A DNA stretch of 64,000 bases from JACMLD01 sp044227095 (GCA_044227095.1 JBGAFV010000001.1:1-64000), one strand, 5' to 3'. Positions 27,131-37,018 are shown, counted from the first letter of the stretch. Notes: generated by a model not told the origin, from the letters alone. Made by a program: numbers and translations.

Positions 27131-29584
27131 ATGAAAAAATTGTTTTGGGGAATTTGCTTTTTGACGGTACAGCAGATAAGTCTGGGCCAGTCGAAAACAA
27201 CTCTCCTCGTTAAAGATGCAACCGGTAGCCCCGTTGCCAACGCAAGTATTGAACTGGAAAGAACAGGCAGCTTTGTAGCAGATGAACAAGGGTCTTTTAT
27301 TTTTTTTACAAGGCAAACAGGACAAGTTCATTGCCATGTAAGCAGCGTTGGTTTTAAAACGCTTGATACCATTATTACGCTTCCGGCAGCAACTGTTACT
27401 TTTCAATTGCAGCGGTTGGCACTTTTTCTTGACCCCGTAGAGATTAAAGCCTTGCGTGCAGGCGAGAAAGCACCTTTTGCAAAAACCAATCTTAGTAAAT
27501 CTGCTATTGAAAAACAAAACTTCGGGCAGGATCTTCCTTTTATTATTAGCCAAACACCTTCGGTAATTACTACTTCCGATGCGGGTAACGGTGTGGGCTA
27601 TACAGGCATGCGCATACGCGGAACAGATGCTACACGCATTAACGTAACCGTAAACGGCATACCCTATAATGATGCAGAAAGCCTGGGCACTTATTTTGTT
27701 GACTTGCCAGATATTGCTTCATCATTAAACAGTATACAAATACAAAGAGGTGTTGGTACATCTTCCAACGGTGCAGGTGCGTTTGGGGCCAGCATTAATT
27801 TAAGTACAAACGAAACCAACGAAACACCGTATGCAGAAGTCAATAACAGCTTTGGTTCTTTTAATACCTGGAAAAACACGGTAAAGTTTGGAACAGGTTT
27901 AATAAACGGTCATTTTACTTTTGATGGAAGGTTGTCCAGAATTTCCAGCGACGGTTTTATTGATCGTGCCGCTACCAACCTCAAAAGTTTGTACGCAAGC
28001 CTCGCTTATATCAATGGCAATACTTCTTTGCGCTTCAATATTATTTCGGGCACAGAAAAAACATACCAGGCATGGAATGGTATACCAGAATATAAATTGT
28101 TTTATAATAAGGACAGCCTGCTTAATCATTATTATAACAACCTGGGCTCTTTGTATTTTACTTCGGCTGATTCATCAAACTTGTTTAACAGCAACCCGCG
28201 CAAGTATAATGTTTTTACCTATGCCAATCAAACAGATAATTACCAGCAGGATCATTACCAGCTTTTCTTCAACCATAAGTTTTCTAACGAATGGACATTT
28301 AATACTGCTTTGTATTTATCGAAAGGGAAAGGTTATTATGAAGAATATAAAAACAATGCCAGTTACAGCAGTTATGGTTTGCCCAATGTGATAGTTGGAG
28401 GTACAACAATTAAAAAAACAGATTTGATAAGGCGCCTCTGGCTTGACAATAATTTATACGGAACCATTTTCTCACTGATGCACAAAACAAAAAAAGATCA
28501 ATTTACTTTTGGTGGCGGATGGAACGAATACGATGGCAAGCACTATGGAAATGTAATATGGGCTGCAAATGGTGGCGTACCTAACGATTACCAATGGTAT
28601 TATAACAAAGCTGTTAAAAAAGATTTTAACCTCTATACCAAATATCAATACCAGTTAACAAGCAGGCTTGAGGCATTGGTAGATTTGCAATACCGCCGTG
28701 TAGATTATAATATTGACGGCACACGCAAGTTTCCTGGTCTTACTACAAACAATAATTTCAATTTCTTTAATCCAAAACTTGGACTTACATATACTGCTGG
28801 CTCATTGGTTGCTTATGCTTCCTATGCCATTGCCAATAAAGAACCAAACAGGGACGACTATGAAAATGGAACATTGACTTCTACTCCGCCAAAATCTGAA
28901 AACCTGCAGGATATAGAACTTGGCCTTGAACAAAATAAATTTAATTACAGCTGGGGCATTAACCTGTTTTATATGAAGTACAGGGATCAATTAATATTAA
29001 CTGGAAAAATTAATGATGTTGGTGATGCATTACGCATTAATACCCCGCACAGTTACAGGGCTGGCATTGAATTGCAGGGAAGGTATAAATTCTCTAAAAT
29101 GTTACAGGTTAGTGGTAACCTGACTTTAAGCGATAACAAGATCAAAGATTTTTATGATTATATACCGCGTTACGATGTAAACTTTGATCTTGTACAGCAG
29201 GATACTTTTTATTACAGCAAAACACATCTTGCTTTTTCTCCGTCAGTTATTGCTTCGGGCTTACTGCAGTTTTTTCCGTTTGCCAATACTGAAATTAATA
29301 CCAGTGTAAAATATTGCGGAAAACAATATCTAGACAATACAAGCAGTGATAATAAAAGTATCAACAGCTATTTTATTCAGGACCTTACCCTACAGTATAA
29401 CCTGCCTACCGGCTTTACAAAAAACATTGCACTTGTTGCCAGGCTAAACAATATCTGGAATAAAAAGTATGAATCTAACGGTTATACCTATAGCTATTTT
29501 TATGATCAAACCCTGGTGAAAGAGAATTTTTATTTTCCTATGGCGGGAAGGAATTTTATGCTGGCGGTAAATGTGAAATTCTGA
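27131..29584 (+). CDS. TonB-dependent receptor under TPP riboswitch control (probable thiamine or precursor uptake)
   Basis: An 817-residue outer-membrane receptor. It has a signal peptide (about 1-19), a carboxypeptidase-regulatory-like domain (about 22-95), a plug domain (about 110-225, with MRIRGTDATRINVTVNGIP and GTSSNGAGAFGASINL) and a 22-strand barrel ending in MLAVNVKF. It lies behind a TPP riboswitch, so it should be repressed when thiamine pyrophosphate is plentiful. This fits THI-element-linked TonB receptors reported in Bacteroidota, proposed to import thiamine. No inner-membrane thiamine transporter or kinase is adjacent. The substrate is inferred from the regulation. Confidence 0.93.
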   Translation: MKKLFWGICFLTVQQISLGQSKTTLLVKDATGSPVANASIELERTGSFVADEQGSFIFFTRQTGQVHCHVSSVGFKTLDTIITLPAATVTFQLQRLALFLDPVEIKALRAGEKAPFAKTNLSKSAIEKQNFGQDLPFIISQTPSVITTSDAGNGVGYTGMRIRGTDATRINVTVNGIPYNDAESLGTYFVDLPDIASSLNSIQIQRGVGTSSNGAGAFGASINLSTNETNETPYAEVNNSFGSFNTWKNTVKFGTGLINGHFTFDGRLSRISSDGFIDRAATNLKSLYASLAYINGNTSLRFNIISGTEKTYQAWNGIPEYKLFYNKDSLLNHYYNNLGSLYFTSADSSNLFNSNPRKYNVFTYANQTDNYQQDHYQLFFNHKFSNEWTFNTALYLSKGKGYYEEYKNNASYSSYGLPNVIVGGTTIKKTDLIRRLWLDNNLYGTIFSLMHKTKKDQFTFGGGWNEYDGKHYGNVIWAANGGVPNDYQWYYNKAVKKDFNLYTKYQYQLTSRLEALVDLQYRRVDYNIDGTRKFPGLTTNNNFNFFNPKLGLTYTAGSLVAYASYAIANKEPNRDDYENGTLTSTPPKSENLQDIELGLEQNKFNYSWGINLFYMKYRDQLILTGKINDVGDALRINTPHSYRAGIELQGRYKFSKMLQVSGNLTLSDNKIKDFYDYIPRYDVNFDLVQQDTFYYSKTHLAFSPSVIASGLLQFFPFANTEINTSVKYCGKQYLDNTSSDNKSINSYFIQDLTLQYNLPTGFTKNIALVARLNNIWNKKYESNGYTYSYFYDQTLVKENFYFPMAGRNFMLAVNVKF

Positions 29585-29754
29585 TGAGAGGGGTAACCAC
29601 GGAGACACTAGGGAACACGGAGAAGCACTGAGTAGTTTTAATGCTCAACTACGAAGGTGCTGACACCTTAGTCAATCGTTTTATGATAAATCTTTTTTAA
29701 GGCGATACACGGGGGCATCTGCGATGCTGGGAATTCCCAAACAAATAAAAAAGA
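29585..29754. repeat. Intergenic repeats after the TonB receptor
   Basis: Contains ACCACGGAGACACTAGGGAACACGG-type repeat sequence near 29593-29630 (same family as 12.2-12.4 kb). No gene. Confidence 0.55.
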
Positions 29755-29782
29755 AAGGCACGTTTATTAATAAACGTGCCTT
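29755..29782. terminator. Bidirectional terminator
   Basis: AAGGCACGTTTA and TAAACGTGCCTT form a perfect stem between convergent genes. Confidence 0.85.
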
Positions 29783-29852
29783 GCCTGTATGTTAAGAAAA
29801 AAATTACATCCTAATAATCTCATTAATCCTCCCAAATCCTCGTCAAGGTAAA

Positions 29853-30161
29853 TTATCCGCCAAACTTATCTCTCCATGCCAGCACACCGCCTTCAACGTT
29901 TACCGTATTGGTAAAGCCCATTGATTCTAAAAACAATGCTGCGGTAGCGCTGCGTTTGCCACTGCGGCAATGGAGAATGATTTCTTCATTTTCCAGGCCA
30001 TCCAGTTCATCGGCCTGCATACTTTGTATTGCACCAAGCGGAATTAATTGAGCACCGATATTAAATTCATCATATTCATATTTTTCACGCACATCTATAA
30101 GGTGAAGTTTTTCACCCGCATCCATTCTTGCTTTTAATTGTTCTACAGTAATAGTTCTCAT
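29853..30161 (-). CDS. Rhodanese-like domain protein
   Basis: A 102-residue single-domain rhodanese, cytoplasmic (no signal peptide). LIDVREKYEYDEFNI is the N-terminal CH2-type motif and HCRSGKRSATAA holds the active-site Cys (about residue 65), which carries persulfide sulfur. VNVEGGVLAWRDKFGG is the typical C-terminus. Small proteins of this type act in sulfur transfer, and the substrate cannot be told from sequence. It is the last gene of the ddl-PASTA-rhodanese run (23-bp gap). Confidence 0.92.
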   Translation of the reverse strand: MRTITVEQLKARMDAGEKLHLIDVREKYEYDEFNIGAQLIPLGAIQSMQADELDGLENEEIILHCRSGKRSATAALFLESMGFTNTVNVEGGVLAWRDKFGG

Positions 30162-30184
30162 GCTGTAAAATTAATTTATTGATC

Positions 30185-31015
30185 TTAATAATTTTGATCG
30201 GACTTGTCTTTTACCGGTTGTACTACGGTAGCAGAATCTATCGCAGGTTTATCAATACCCAATCTTATATCAATTAATTGTCCTGATCGTATTCTATTAA
30301 TGGAACGATCTTCTGTAAAGCGTGGTGGAGTTTGAGCGTAAATAAAAGCACTTAATGTATCCTTTACGCCAGGATCCGGAACTACAGAACCGAACTCAAG
30401 GTTGAGGCTTTCCATTAGTACTTTTGCATCGGCATAAGTCATACCTATCAATTGCGGCACAGACATATCTACATCAGCCACCCCGCTGCTAATCACCAAA
30501 TCAATTTTAGAACCCATTGGTATTTTTGTACCGAAAGTTATTTCCTGCCCGTTGTACAATTGTTTTTTGATAGAGTTCTTTGCAAAATCTACAACAAAAG
30601 TTGTATCACCCAGTTTTAAACCGGTTTGCTTTAATAGTATTTGCGCACTTCTGAAACTTTGTCCTACCAGTTGCGGCATTTGTATTAGCGGAGCAACTGC
30701 CCTGTTGATAGTAAGATAAACAGTACGGTTTATTTTTACTTCTGCGTCTGCCTCCGGAAACTGCTTTACTACTTTTAATGGGGGTATTGTATCTACATAT
30801 ATTGAGTCTTGTATCACCACATCAAAACCCTGTGTTTCCAATTGTTTTTGTGCATCTGGCAGGCTTTTGCCGGTAACCAATGGTATTTTCAAAATTTTGC
30901 CGTGATGGGTAATCCAGTTTAAAGAAAGCAGGAACAGGAAAAGGATCACTGTTATCAATGCTATAGCAAAAAGAATATTTGCCCAGAGTGGTTTTTTGGT
31001 AATAAACTGAAACAC
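30185..31015 (-). CDS. Membrane-anchored PASTA-domain protein
   Basis: A 276-residue protein with one N-terminal transmembrane helix (about 12-35) and three extracytoplasmic PASTA domains (about 40-108, 110-180 and 185-255). Each begins with a P-L-VxGxSxxxAQ-type strand-helix, for example MPQLVGQSFRSAQILLKQTG and VPQLIGMTYADAKVLM. PASTA domains bind peptidoglycan or stem peptides in kinases and PBPs. There is no kinase or transpeptidase domain here. The position between ddl and rhodanese, in the same direction, suggests a cell-wall role. Confidence 0.9.
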   Translation of the reverse strand: MFQFITKKPLWANILFAIALITVILFLFLLSLNWITHHGKILKIPLVTGKSLPDAQKQLETQGFDVVIQDSIYVDTIPPLKVVKQFPEADAEVKINRTVYLTINRAVAPLIQMPQLVGQSFRSAQILLKQTGLKLGDTTFVVDFAKNSIKKQLYNGQEITFGTKIPMGSKIDLVISSGVADVDMSVPQLIGMTYADAKVLMESLNLEFGSVVPDPGVKDTLSAFIYAQTPPRFTEDRSINRIRSGQLIDIRLGIDKPAIDSATVVQPVKDKSDQNY

Positions 31016-31053
31016 TTTATAGTTACTTGTTGTTATTAATTATAATTATCAAT

Positions 31054-32058
31054 TCACTCCCCTCCTCTTTCCAACGCATCATTTACCAGTGCTGTATAAA
31101 AATCTTTTAAGTTCCATCCCATTGCTGCTACCTGCTGCGGTACAAGACTTGCTTCTGTTTGTCCGGGTATGGTATTTATTTCCAGCATAAAGGGCTGTCC
31201 TTTCTTCTCGTTGTAAATAAAATCTATTCTTACAATGCCCCTGCAATTAAATACCTGGTAAATCTTTTTTGCCGTACTCCTAACTTTTTCTGCAATACTT
31301 TCTTCTACTACTGCCGGTGTAATCTCATCAGTAAAACCAGCTGTATATTTTGCTTCAAAATCAAAGAATTCTTTTTTGGTTTTAATCTCTGTAAAAGGCA
31401 GTGTTATAATTTCTCCTTTAGAACGAAATACGCCAATGGTAAATTCCCTTCCTTCTATAAATTCTTCTACAAGCACCTGGTTGTCTTCCCTGAAAGCTTT
31501 TTCAATAGCTGTACCAAGTTCTTCTGAAGCATTGTTTACCCGCGACATGCCAATGCTTGAACCACCATTATTGGGTTTTACAAATACAGGAAAGCTTAGC
31601 TGACTGGTTACTTCTTCCGGACTTTGAAACCTGTCTTTAATAAGCAACACAGACTTAGCAACATTTATTCCGGAAAATGCAGCTACAGCCACTGTGTACC
31701 TTTTATTAAATGTTAAAGCAGAGGTGGCGGCATCGCAAGAAGTGTAAGGTACGCCTACCATATCAAAATACCCCTGCAGCTTGCCGTCTTCACCGGGTGT
31801 ACCATGTATACCAATAAAAGCGGCATCAAATTTTATTTTGGTGCCGTCTATAGTTAATGAGAAATCATCGCGGTTAATATGATTTTTTTCGCCAGCAGGG
31901 CTTGTATAAAACCATGCTGCGGGTGTAATATCAATCTTATATACCCTGAAAAGATTTGCGTCCAGGTTTTTTTCAATTGTAACTGCGCTTTTATAAGAGA
32001 TTTCTGCCTCACCGGAATAACCGCCGGTAATAAAAGCAATATTCGGTTGTTTCGCCAT
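31054..32058 (-). CDS. ddl: D-alanine--D-alanine ligase
   Basis: About 334 residues, ATP-grasp enzyme making the D-Ala-D-Ala end of peptidoglycan precursors. GGYSGEAEISYKSA near the N-terminus, AFIGIHGTPGEDGKLQGYFD (substrate loop), VKPNNGGSSIGMSRV (ATP-binding) and FMLEINTIPGQTEASLVPQ (metal and phosphate binding) are intact. I chose the Met of MAKQPNIAFITGG at 32058. The 13 upstream residues read MFGQNPAGETQF and look like leader DNA. It is the first gene of the ddl-PASTA-rhodanese operon. Confidence 0.96.
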   Translation of the reverse strand: MAKQPNIAFITGGYSGEAEISYKSAVTIEKNLDANLFRVYKIDITPAAWFYTSPAGEKNHINRDDFSLTIDGTKIKFDAAFIGIHGTPGEDGKLQGYFDMVGVPYTSCDAATSALTFNKRYTVAVAAFSGINVAKSVLLIKDRFQSPEEVTSQLSFPVFVKPNNGGSSIGMSRVNNASEELGTAIEKAFREDNQVLVEEFIEGREFTIGVFRSKGEIITLPFTEIKTKKEFFDFEAKYTAGFTDEITPAVVEESIAEKVRSTAKKIYQVFNCRGIVRIDFIYNEKKGQPFMLEINTIPGQTEASLVPQQVAAMGWNLKDFYTALVNDALERGGE

Positions 32059-32321
32059 AGTAAACTGGGTTTCGCCTGCCGGGTTTTGCCCAAACAATAA
32101 CGCAAATATTGAGTAAAAATTTAAGAAAAGAAAAAATATCGCAGCATTACAATGATGGAATGCAGATTATTATGATTGTTATAACCTGCGTTCCGCAGAA
32201 ATGGAACGCTGATTTTTATGATGATGATGATGTAAGTATGATTAGAACCTTTGTATTCGCAGAAAAAAGAAATCCTAATTCCTCATAAAAATCATATAAA
32301 TCTGCGTTCTATAAATAAAAA
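32059..32321. repeat. Intergenic region with inverted GAACGC/ATAAAAATC element
   Basis: Contains GGAACGCTGATTTTTATGAT near 32203-32222 and the complementary-type CATAAAAATCATATAAATCTG near 32284-32304, plus a (GAT) run. Similar to the element next to pgk (12496-12580). No gene. Confidence 0.6.
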
Positions 32322-32322
32322 A

Positions 32323-32351
32323 GGTGAAGAGATGTATTACTTCTCTTCACC
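32323..32351. terminator. Terminator hairpin
   Basis: GGTGAAGAGA and TTCTCTTCACC pair, with A and T tracts on either side. It lies downstream of ferredoxin and upstream of ddl, both on the minus strand. Confidence 0.75.
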
Positions 32352-32483
32352 AGATTTTCAGCGGAACATATCACCCGCTTATTGAAGTGCAGCTAAACGC
32401 TGCAGGTAAAAAACTTTGATTGCATTAAGGTAATGCAATTTTCTTTTTAAAAACTTTTTTATGCGTCAAAAGTTTTGCACAGC

Positions 32484-32831
32484 TTAAATATGCAGCTTCT
32501 CTTTTTTCTGCATTAGTTCTTCTACTGTCTCTTTATACATTTCGTCGGGCACGCAGCAATCAACCGGGCAAACTGCAGCACATTGTGGCTCTTCATGAAA
32601 GCCCTGGCATTCTGTGCATTTATTGGGTGTAATGTAATAAGTGTCTACGCTTATTGGTGCATTTTTCTGGTTAGCATCTACAGTTGTTCCATCAAGCAGG
32701 GTAAACTGACCTTTTACTGTAGTGCCATCAGAAATAGCCCATTCTACTCCACCTTCATAGATGGCATTGTTAGGACATTCCGGTTCGCAGGCACCGCAGT
32801 TTATACATTCTTCTGTTATTTTGATAGCCAT
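32484..32831 (-). CDS. 4Fe-4S dicluster ferredoxin
   Basis: A 115-residue electron carrier. The first cluster motif is CINCGACEPEC (Cys10, 13, 16, 20). The second is CTECQGFHEEPQCAAVCPVDC near residue 73-93, with the enlarged spacing seen in bacterial 2[4Fe-4S] ferredoxins of the Alvin type. The C-terminal helix is charged. No signal peptide, so cytoplasmic. Redox partners are not evident. It is divergent from the acyl-CoA reductase gene, with 61 bp between start codons. Confidence 0.94.
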   Translation of the reverse strand: MAIKITEECINCGACEPECPNNAIYEGGVEWAISDGTTVKGQFTLLDGTTVDANQKNAPISVDTYYITPNKCTECQGFHEEPQCAAVCPVDCCVPDEMYKETVEELMQKKEKLHI

Positions 32832-32862
32832 GGTCTGATAATTTTAATGGGTTTGTTAGAAG

Positions 32863-32870
32863 TATCTTTG
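32863..32870 (+). promoter_or_regulatory. -7 box for the acyl-CoA reductase gene
   Basis: TATCTTTG with a C following, 22 bp before the start codon. The -33 region is only a TTTTA run. Confidence 0.5.
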
Positions 32871-32892
32871 CATACAAATTTAATACTGCAAA

Positions 32893-33930
32893 ATGAAATT
32901 ACAAGAACGTATTGATTTATTAGTGAAACTTGGCAATTATTTACAATCAAACAACCCCGAATGGGCAGCTATTAAAGAAAAAGCCGAAAGGCATAACGGA
33001 TGGTTTACCCAACCTTTTATACAACTGGCAGTAAACAATATTGTATGCAATTTTTTGAGTGCTGATAAATTAAAAGCATTTGCTTCTTTATATGCGATAC
33101 CCGAAGAACAATCAAACCCACTAAAAACAGGCCTTGTAATGGCGGGCAATATACCCCTTGTGGGCTTTCACGATTGGCTTTGTATTTTTTTAAGCGGGCA
33201 TAATGCACTGGTAAAGCCATCTGCCAAAGACACTGTGCTTATAACCCATATTATTGAAACGCTGGGCGAATGGAACCCGGATGTAAAAACCCAAACCATA
33301 TTCTCAGAAATGCTTAAAGGCTGCGATGCCTATATTGCTACAGGCAGTAATAATTCTGCCCGCTATTTCGATTATTATTTTAGCAAGTACCCGCATATTA
33401 TACGCCGCAACCGCACTTCGGTAGCCATATTAACCGGAACAGAAACCGCTAGTGAACTGGATAAGCTGGCTGATGATATAAACCTCTATTTTGGCCTTGG
33501 CTGCAGGAATGTTACCAAAATATATGTTCCTAAAGATTACGACTTTATTCCACTACTTGCTGCCCTTAAGAAATACAATGATTTTGCCGATAACAGCAAA
33601 TACAAAAACAATTACGATTACCAGTTGGCGATATTGCTGCTCAATAATAAATATTACATGACCAATGGCAGTATTTTACTGGCAGAAAATGAGGCTCTTT
33701 TTTCGGCCATCAGCCAGCTGAACTATGAATTTTATACTGAAGGCAATGCCAAAGAAATTGTAGCCGGATTATACAAGAACACAGACATACAATGCGTTAT
33801 TGGTAAAGGTTTTATTGATTTTGGGCAAGCGCAAAACCCTTCAATTGCCGATTTTGCAGATGGGGTGGATACGATGAAGTTTTTGTTGGAGGCAGGGCAT
33901 AAGGCGCCAGTCGTGAATGGGCAGGCCTGA
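32893..33930 (+). CDS. Acyl-CoA reductase (LuxC-like)
   Basis: A 345-residue enzyme of the LuxC/acyl-CoA reductase family, related to aldehyde dehydrogenases and expected to reduce fatty acyl groups to aldehydes with NADPH. LVMAGNIPLVGFHDWLC is the family nucleotide-binding region, IATGSNNSARYFDYYF is typical, and GLGCRNVTKIYVP (about 205-217) carries the candidate catalytic Cys. Length is shorter than Vibrio LuxC (about 480), as in other Bacteroidota. No luciferase or LuxD/E partners are adjacent, so bioluminescence is not implied. Confidence 0.88.
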   Translation: MKLQERIDLLVKLGNYLQSNNPEWAAIKEKAERHNGWFTQPFIQLAVNNIVCNFLSADKLKAFASLYAIPEEQSNPLKTGLVMAGNIPLVGFHDWLCIFLSGHNALVKPSAKDTVLITHIIETLGEWNPDVKTQTIFSEMLKGCDAYIATGSNNSARYFDYYFSKYPHIIRRNRTSVAILTGTETASELDKLADDINLYFGLGCRNVTKIYVPKDYDFIPLLAALKKYNDFADNSKYKNNYDYQLAILLLNNKYYMTNGSILLAENEALFSAISQLNYEFYTEGNAKEIVAGLYKNTDIQCVIGKGFIDFGQAQNPSIADFADGVDTMKFLLEAGHKAPVVNGQA

Positions 33931-34148
33931 GAGGTGAGTAAGTCACTATTGTTCAAAGATCTTAATTAATTCGTGGGCCATTCACCATTGATGCCTCACG
34001 ATTTTTTGTAAATTTGGAAGACCAAGTACGAAGACTTTGGTAAAACATTTGTTAAACAATTTAAGCGGCGAACCCGCAACCATCGCCCTTCGTTATTTTG
34101 TACAGAGCAGGAATTAACCTGGTGGTTTATAAGAACAAACTTATACAT

Positions 34149-35666
34149 ATGAAACTAAAACAAGTAGCAGCCATTATGTTGATTAGCGCCACTACAACAG
34201 TAGGCAGTATGTGGGCTTACAACAAAATTACCCGAAATGATGCCTATGTTTATCAGTCGCAGACATCCGATACAAATACAAAGAGCCCGTCTAACTATAC
34301 AAAGTTTGATGGTGTAACCGGCACCAACAATGGGCCTGCAGATTTTACCGCAGCAGCAAGTGCGGCAATACCTGCTACAGTGCACATTAAAACAAAAACA
34401 AACGCAGTTATAACCAATAACCTTCCACGCCGCAATCCTTTTTCTGATTTGTTTGGAGATGGGTTTGATGATCTTTTTGGCGATCGTGGTGGCCGCAGCC
34501 TTCCGCAAATGGCTTCTGGTTCGGGTGCCATCATCAGCGAAGACGGTTATATTGTTACCAACAACCACGTAATTGATGGTGCAGATGATATCAACGTAAC
34601 ACTCAGCAACCAGAAATCTTTTAAAGGAAAACTGATAGCAACAGACCCAAGCAGCGATTTGGCTATTATTAAGATAGAAGCCAAAGGCCTTCCGTTTTTG
34701 CTGTATGGCAATTCTGATGATGTACAGGTAGGCCAATGGGTATTGGCAGTAGGTTATCCTTTAACGTTAGAAGCTACTGTTACAGCAGGTATTGTTAGTG
34801 CAAAAGGAAGAACGCTTGATATTAACCGCCGCCAGAGCAAAAGTCCTATTGAATCTTTTATACAAACAGATGCTGCGGTAAACCCCGGCAATAGTGGCGG
34901 CCCGCTTATTAATACAGAAGGAAAATTACTGGGCATCAACTCAGCCATTGCTTCTCCTACCGGTTCTTATGCTGGTTATTCGTTTACTATTCCTGTAAAC
35001 ATTGTAAAAAAGATAACATCAGACCTGATGAAGTTTGGTACAGTGCAACGTGCTTACCTCGGTATAAACTATGCACCCAGCAACCTCAGCGATGATGTAA
35101 AAAAACAACAGGGCATTAAAGATGGTGAAGGCGTTTATGTAACTGCTGTTACTGCAGATGGCGGTGCTAAAGCTGCTGGTATAAAAGAAGGTGATTTTAT
35201 TACCAAGATAAATGGTACTACCATTAATTCTGGTGCAGACCTGGTTGGCCAGATTGCTATTTATCGTCCGGGCGATAAAATTAAAGTAGCTTATATGCGT
35301 GATGGAAAAGAACAAACTACCGAAGTATTGCTAAAAAACAGCAGCGGTAATACAGAAGTTGTAAAAACATCTGTACTCGATAAACTTGGCGCCGAATTTG
35401 AAGCCATTTCTAAAAAAGATGCTGCTGAAAATGGCATTAAAGGTGGTGTAAGAATAAAATCAATAGATGAAAAAGGTGCTTTCAGCAAGACAAGGATAGA
35501 AGATAATTTTATTATTACTAAAGTAAACGGAAAAGAAGTTTTGTCAATTGATGACTTGCGCAAAGAGATAGAAAAAACACCCAATGGTTCTGTAAAGGTA
35601 GAAGGTGTTTATCCTGGTTACGAAGGTGTTTACCCGTATACACTTAAACTTGGCAGCGATAATTAA
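34149..35666 (+). CDS. Periplasmic serine protease, DegP/HtrA family
   Basis: A 505-residue protease-chaperone of the envelope. There is an N-terminal membrane or signal helix (about 5-22), then a trypsin-like domain with catalytic His140 (TNNHVIDG), Asp170 (DPSSDLAII) and Ser249 (NPGNSGGPL). Two PDZ domains follow (about 295-395 and 405-500), containing YLGINYAP and GVYPGYEGV segments. I chose the Met of MKLKQVAAIML at 34149. The open frame starts 17 codons earlier with a non-signal sequence. All catalytic residues are present, so it should be active. It stands alone. Confidence 0.95.
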   Translation: MKLKQVAAIMLISATTTVGSMWAYNKITRNDAYVYQSQTSDTNTKSPSNYTKFDGVTGTNNGPADFTAAASAAIPATVHIKTKTNAVITNNLPRRNPFSDLFGDGFDDLFGDRGGRSLPQMASGSGAIISEDGYIVTNNHVIDGADDINVTLSNQKSFKGKLIATDPSSDLAIIKIEAKGLPFLLYGNSDDVQVGQWVLAVGYPLTLEATVTAGIVSAKGRTLDINRRQSKSPIESFIQTDAAVNPGNSGGPLINTEGKLLGINSAIASPTGSYAGYSFTIPVNIVKKITSDLMKFGTVQRAYLGINYAPSNLSDDVKKQQGIKDGEGVYVTAVTADGGAKAAGIKEGDFITKINGTTINSGADLVGQIAIYRPGDKIKVAYMRDGKEQTTEVLLKNSSGNTEVVKTSVLDKLGAEFEAISKKDAAENGIKGGVRIKSIDEKGAFSKTRIEDNFIITKVNGKEVLSIDDLRKEIEKTPNGSVKVEGVYPGYEGVYPYTLKLGSDN

Positions 35667-35702
35667 AATACTAAATAGAGATTCAGGATATCCTATTATA
35701 TA

Positions 35703-35734
35703 AAAGGCCGGGGCTGTAAAAAGCTCCGGCCTTT
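35703..35734. terminator. Bidirectional terminator
   Basis: AAAGGCCGGGGC and GCTCCGGCCTTT form a strong stem between the convergent HtrA and GH13 genes. Confidence 0.87.
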
Positions 35735-35737
35735 GTT

Positions 35738-37018
35738 TTACCTCGCATAAACCTGGTACTCCCACGGCTGCAGCGCAAAATATTTTTCTGTAGTAAAATC
35801 TTTAACGGCTTTTGTAAACACATTTGTAAAAGTTCCACTTAACTCATCGGCATTTATATGCACAAACGGTTTTGCATAGGAAGATAAATTCAATACAACC
35901 AGTACTTCGTTACCGGTTTTGAAGTTTTTCCTTATAAAAGAAAAAATAAAATTATTTGCATCTGTATGCAGGCGCAATGTACCAACATCTTCCGACCCTG
36001 CTTTTAAGGCTGCATTGTTTTTTCTAAGTGTAAGCAGGGTTTTAAAAAAATCATGCAAAGCATAATGGCCATTCCATTCAATAAAATCTTTGTCAAAAAA
36101 TTTAAGCCGCTTTTTATTCGGTAACTCCTGCCCGCTGTAAATTAAAGGCGTTCCATTCCATGTGCAGCATAATACAGCAAAAGCTTCTGCAGATGCACCG
36201 AGGCGTTCATATTCACTGCCACTATGAGAATTCTCATCGTGATTAGTTGTAAAAAATGCCCTTTGAGATGTTGCCGGAAACATATCATTATAATACTTCA
36301 ATACTTCATCAAGCCCGGCTATATCTGTTTCCTGTTTCCAGTATGCTTCCATTTTGTGCAACCACTTCCATGCATAGGAAGCATCAAATACTTCGTGATA
36401 AGTTATTTCTTCGCATTCTGCCAGCCAGAATAATTTTTTTATACTGTCCAAACGGCGGCGGGCTTCTCTCCAAAAATCAAGTGTTACCAGCATCGCCATA
36501 TCACAACGAAAACCATCTATATCACATTCTTCTACCCAAAATTGCATACAGCTAATCATTTTCTCCCGCAATTCCGGATTATCATAATTTAAATCAATTA
36601 CATCATTCCAACCATTGGAATCATAAAACTGTCCTTCCAGGTTGCGGCGGTAAAAATCAGGATGCTCTTTTGTCCACTCATGATCCCATCCTGTATGATT
36701 GGCTACCCAGTCTATGATAACTTTAAATCCAAGATCATGCGCTGCAGTAACAAGGTTTTTAAAATCACTTATAGTACCGTATTCAGGATTTGTTTTTACA
36801 TAACTGCTGCAGGCATAATAACTGCCCAGTGTACCCAGTCTTTTTTCTACGCTAATAGGCGTAATCGGCATAAACCATAAAGTTTCCACGCCCATATGCC
36901 GCAGGCGTGGCAATTCTTTTATAAAAGCATTAAAAGTGCCCTCCACGGTATATTGCCTGAGATTAACTTCGTAAATGTTTGTATCACTAGACCATTCAAC
37001 AGCGGTAAATTGTTCCAT
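35738..37018 (-). CDS. GH13 alpha-amylase family glycosidase
   Basis: A 426-residue cytoplasmic (no signal peptide) alpha-glucan enzyme with a (beta/alpha)8 barrel. The four GH13 regions are visible: I DWVANHTG (about 103-110), II GFRCDMA with nucleophile Asp173, III WLAECE with acid-base Glu201, and IV TTNHDEN with Asp261. A short C-terminal beta domain follows. Specificity (alpha-amylase, maltodextrin glucosidase or similar) cannot be called. It is monocistronic. Confidence 0.93.
   Translation of the reverse strand: MEQFTAVEWSSDTNIYEVNLRQYTVEGTFNAFIKELPRLRHMGVETLWFMPITPISVEKRLGTLGSYYACSSYVKTNPEYGTISDFKNLVTAAHDLGFKVIIDWVANHTGWDHEWTKEHPDFYRRNLEGQFYDSNGWNDVIDLNYDNPELREKMISCMQFWVEECDIDGFRCDMAMLVTLDFWREARRRLDSIKKLFWLAECEEITYHEVFDASYAWKWLHKMEAYWKQETDIAGLDEVLKYYNDMFPATSQRAFFTTNHDENSHSGSEYERLGASAEAFAVLCCTWNGTPLIYSGQELPNKKRLKFFDKDFIEWNGHYALHDFFKTLLTLRKNNAALKAGSEDVGTLRLHTDANNFIFSFIRKNFKTGNEVLVVLNLSSYAKPFVHINADELSGTFTNVFTKAVKDFTTEKYFALQPWEYQVYAR

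Noticed and set aside
32893..33930. A bioluminescence (lux) operon
   Set aside because: Only a LuxC-like acyl-CoA reductase is present. LuxA, B, D and E are absent.
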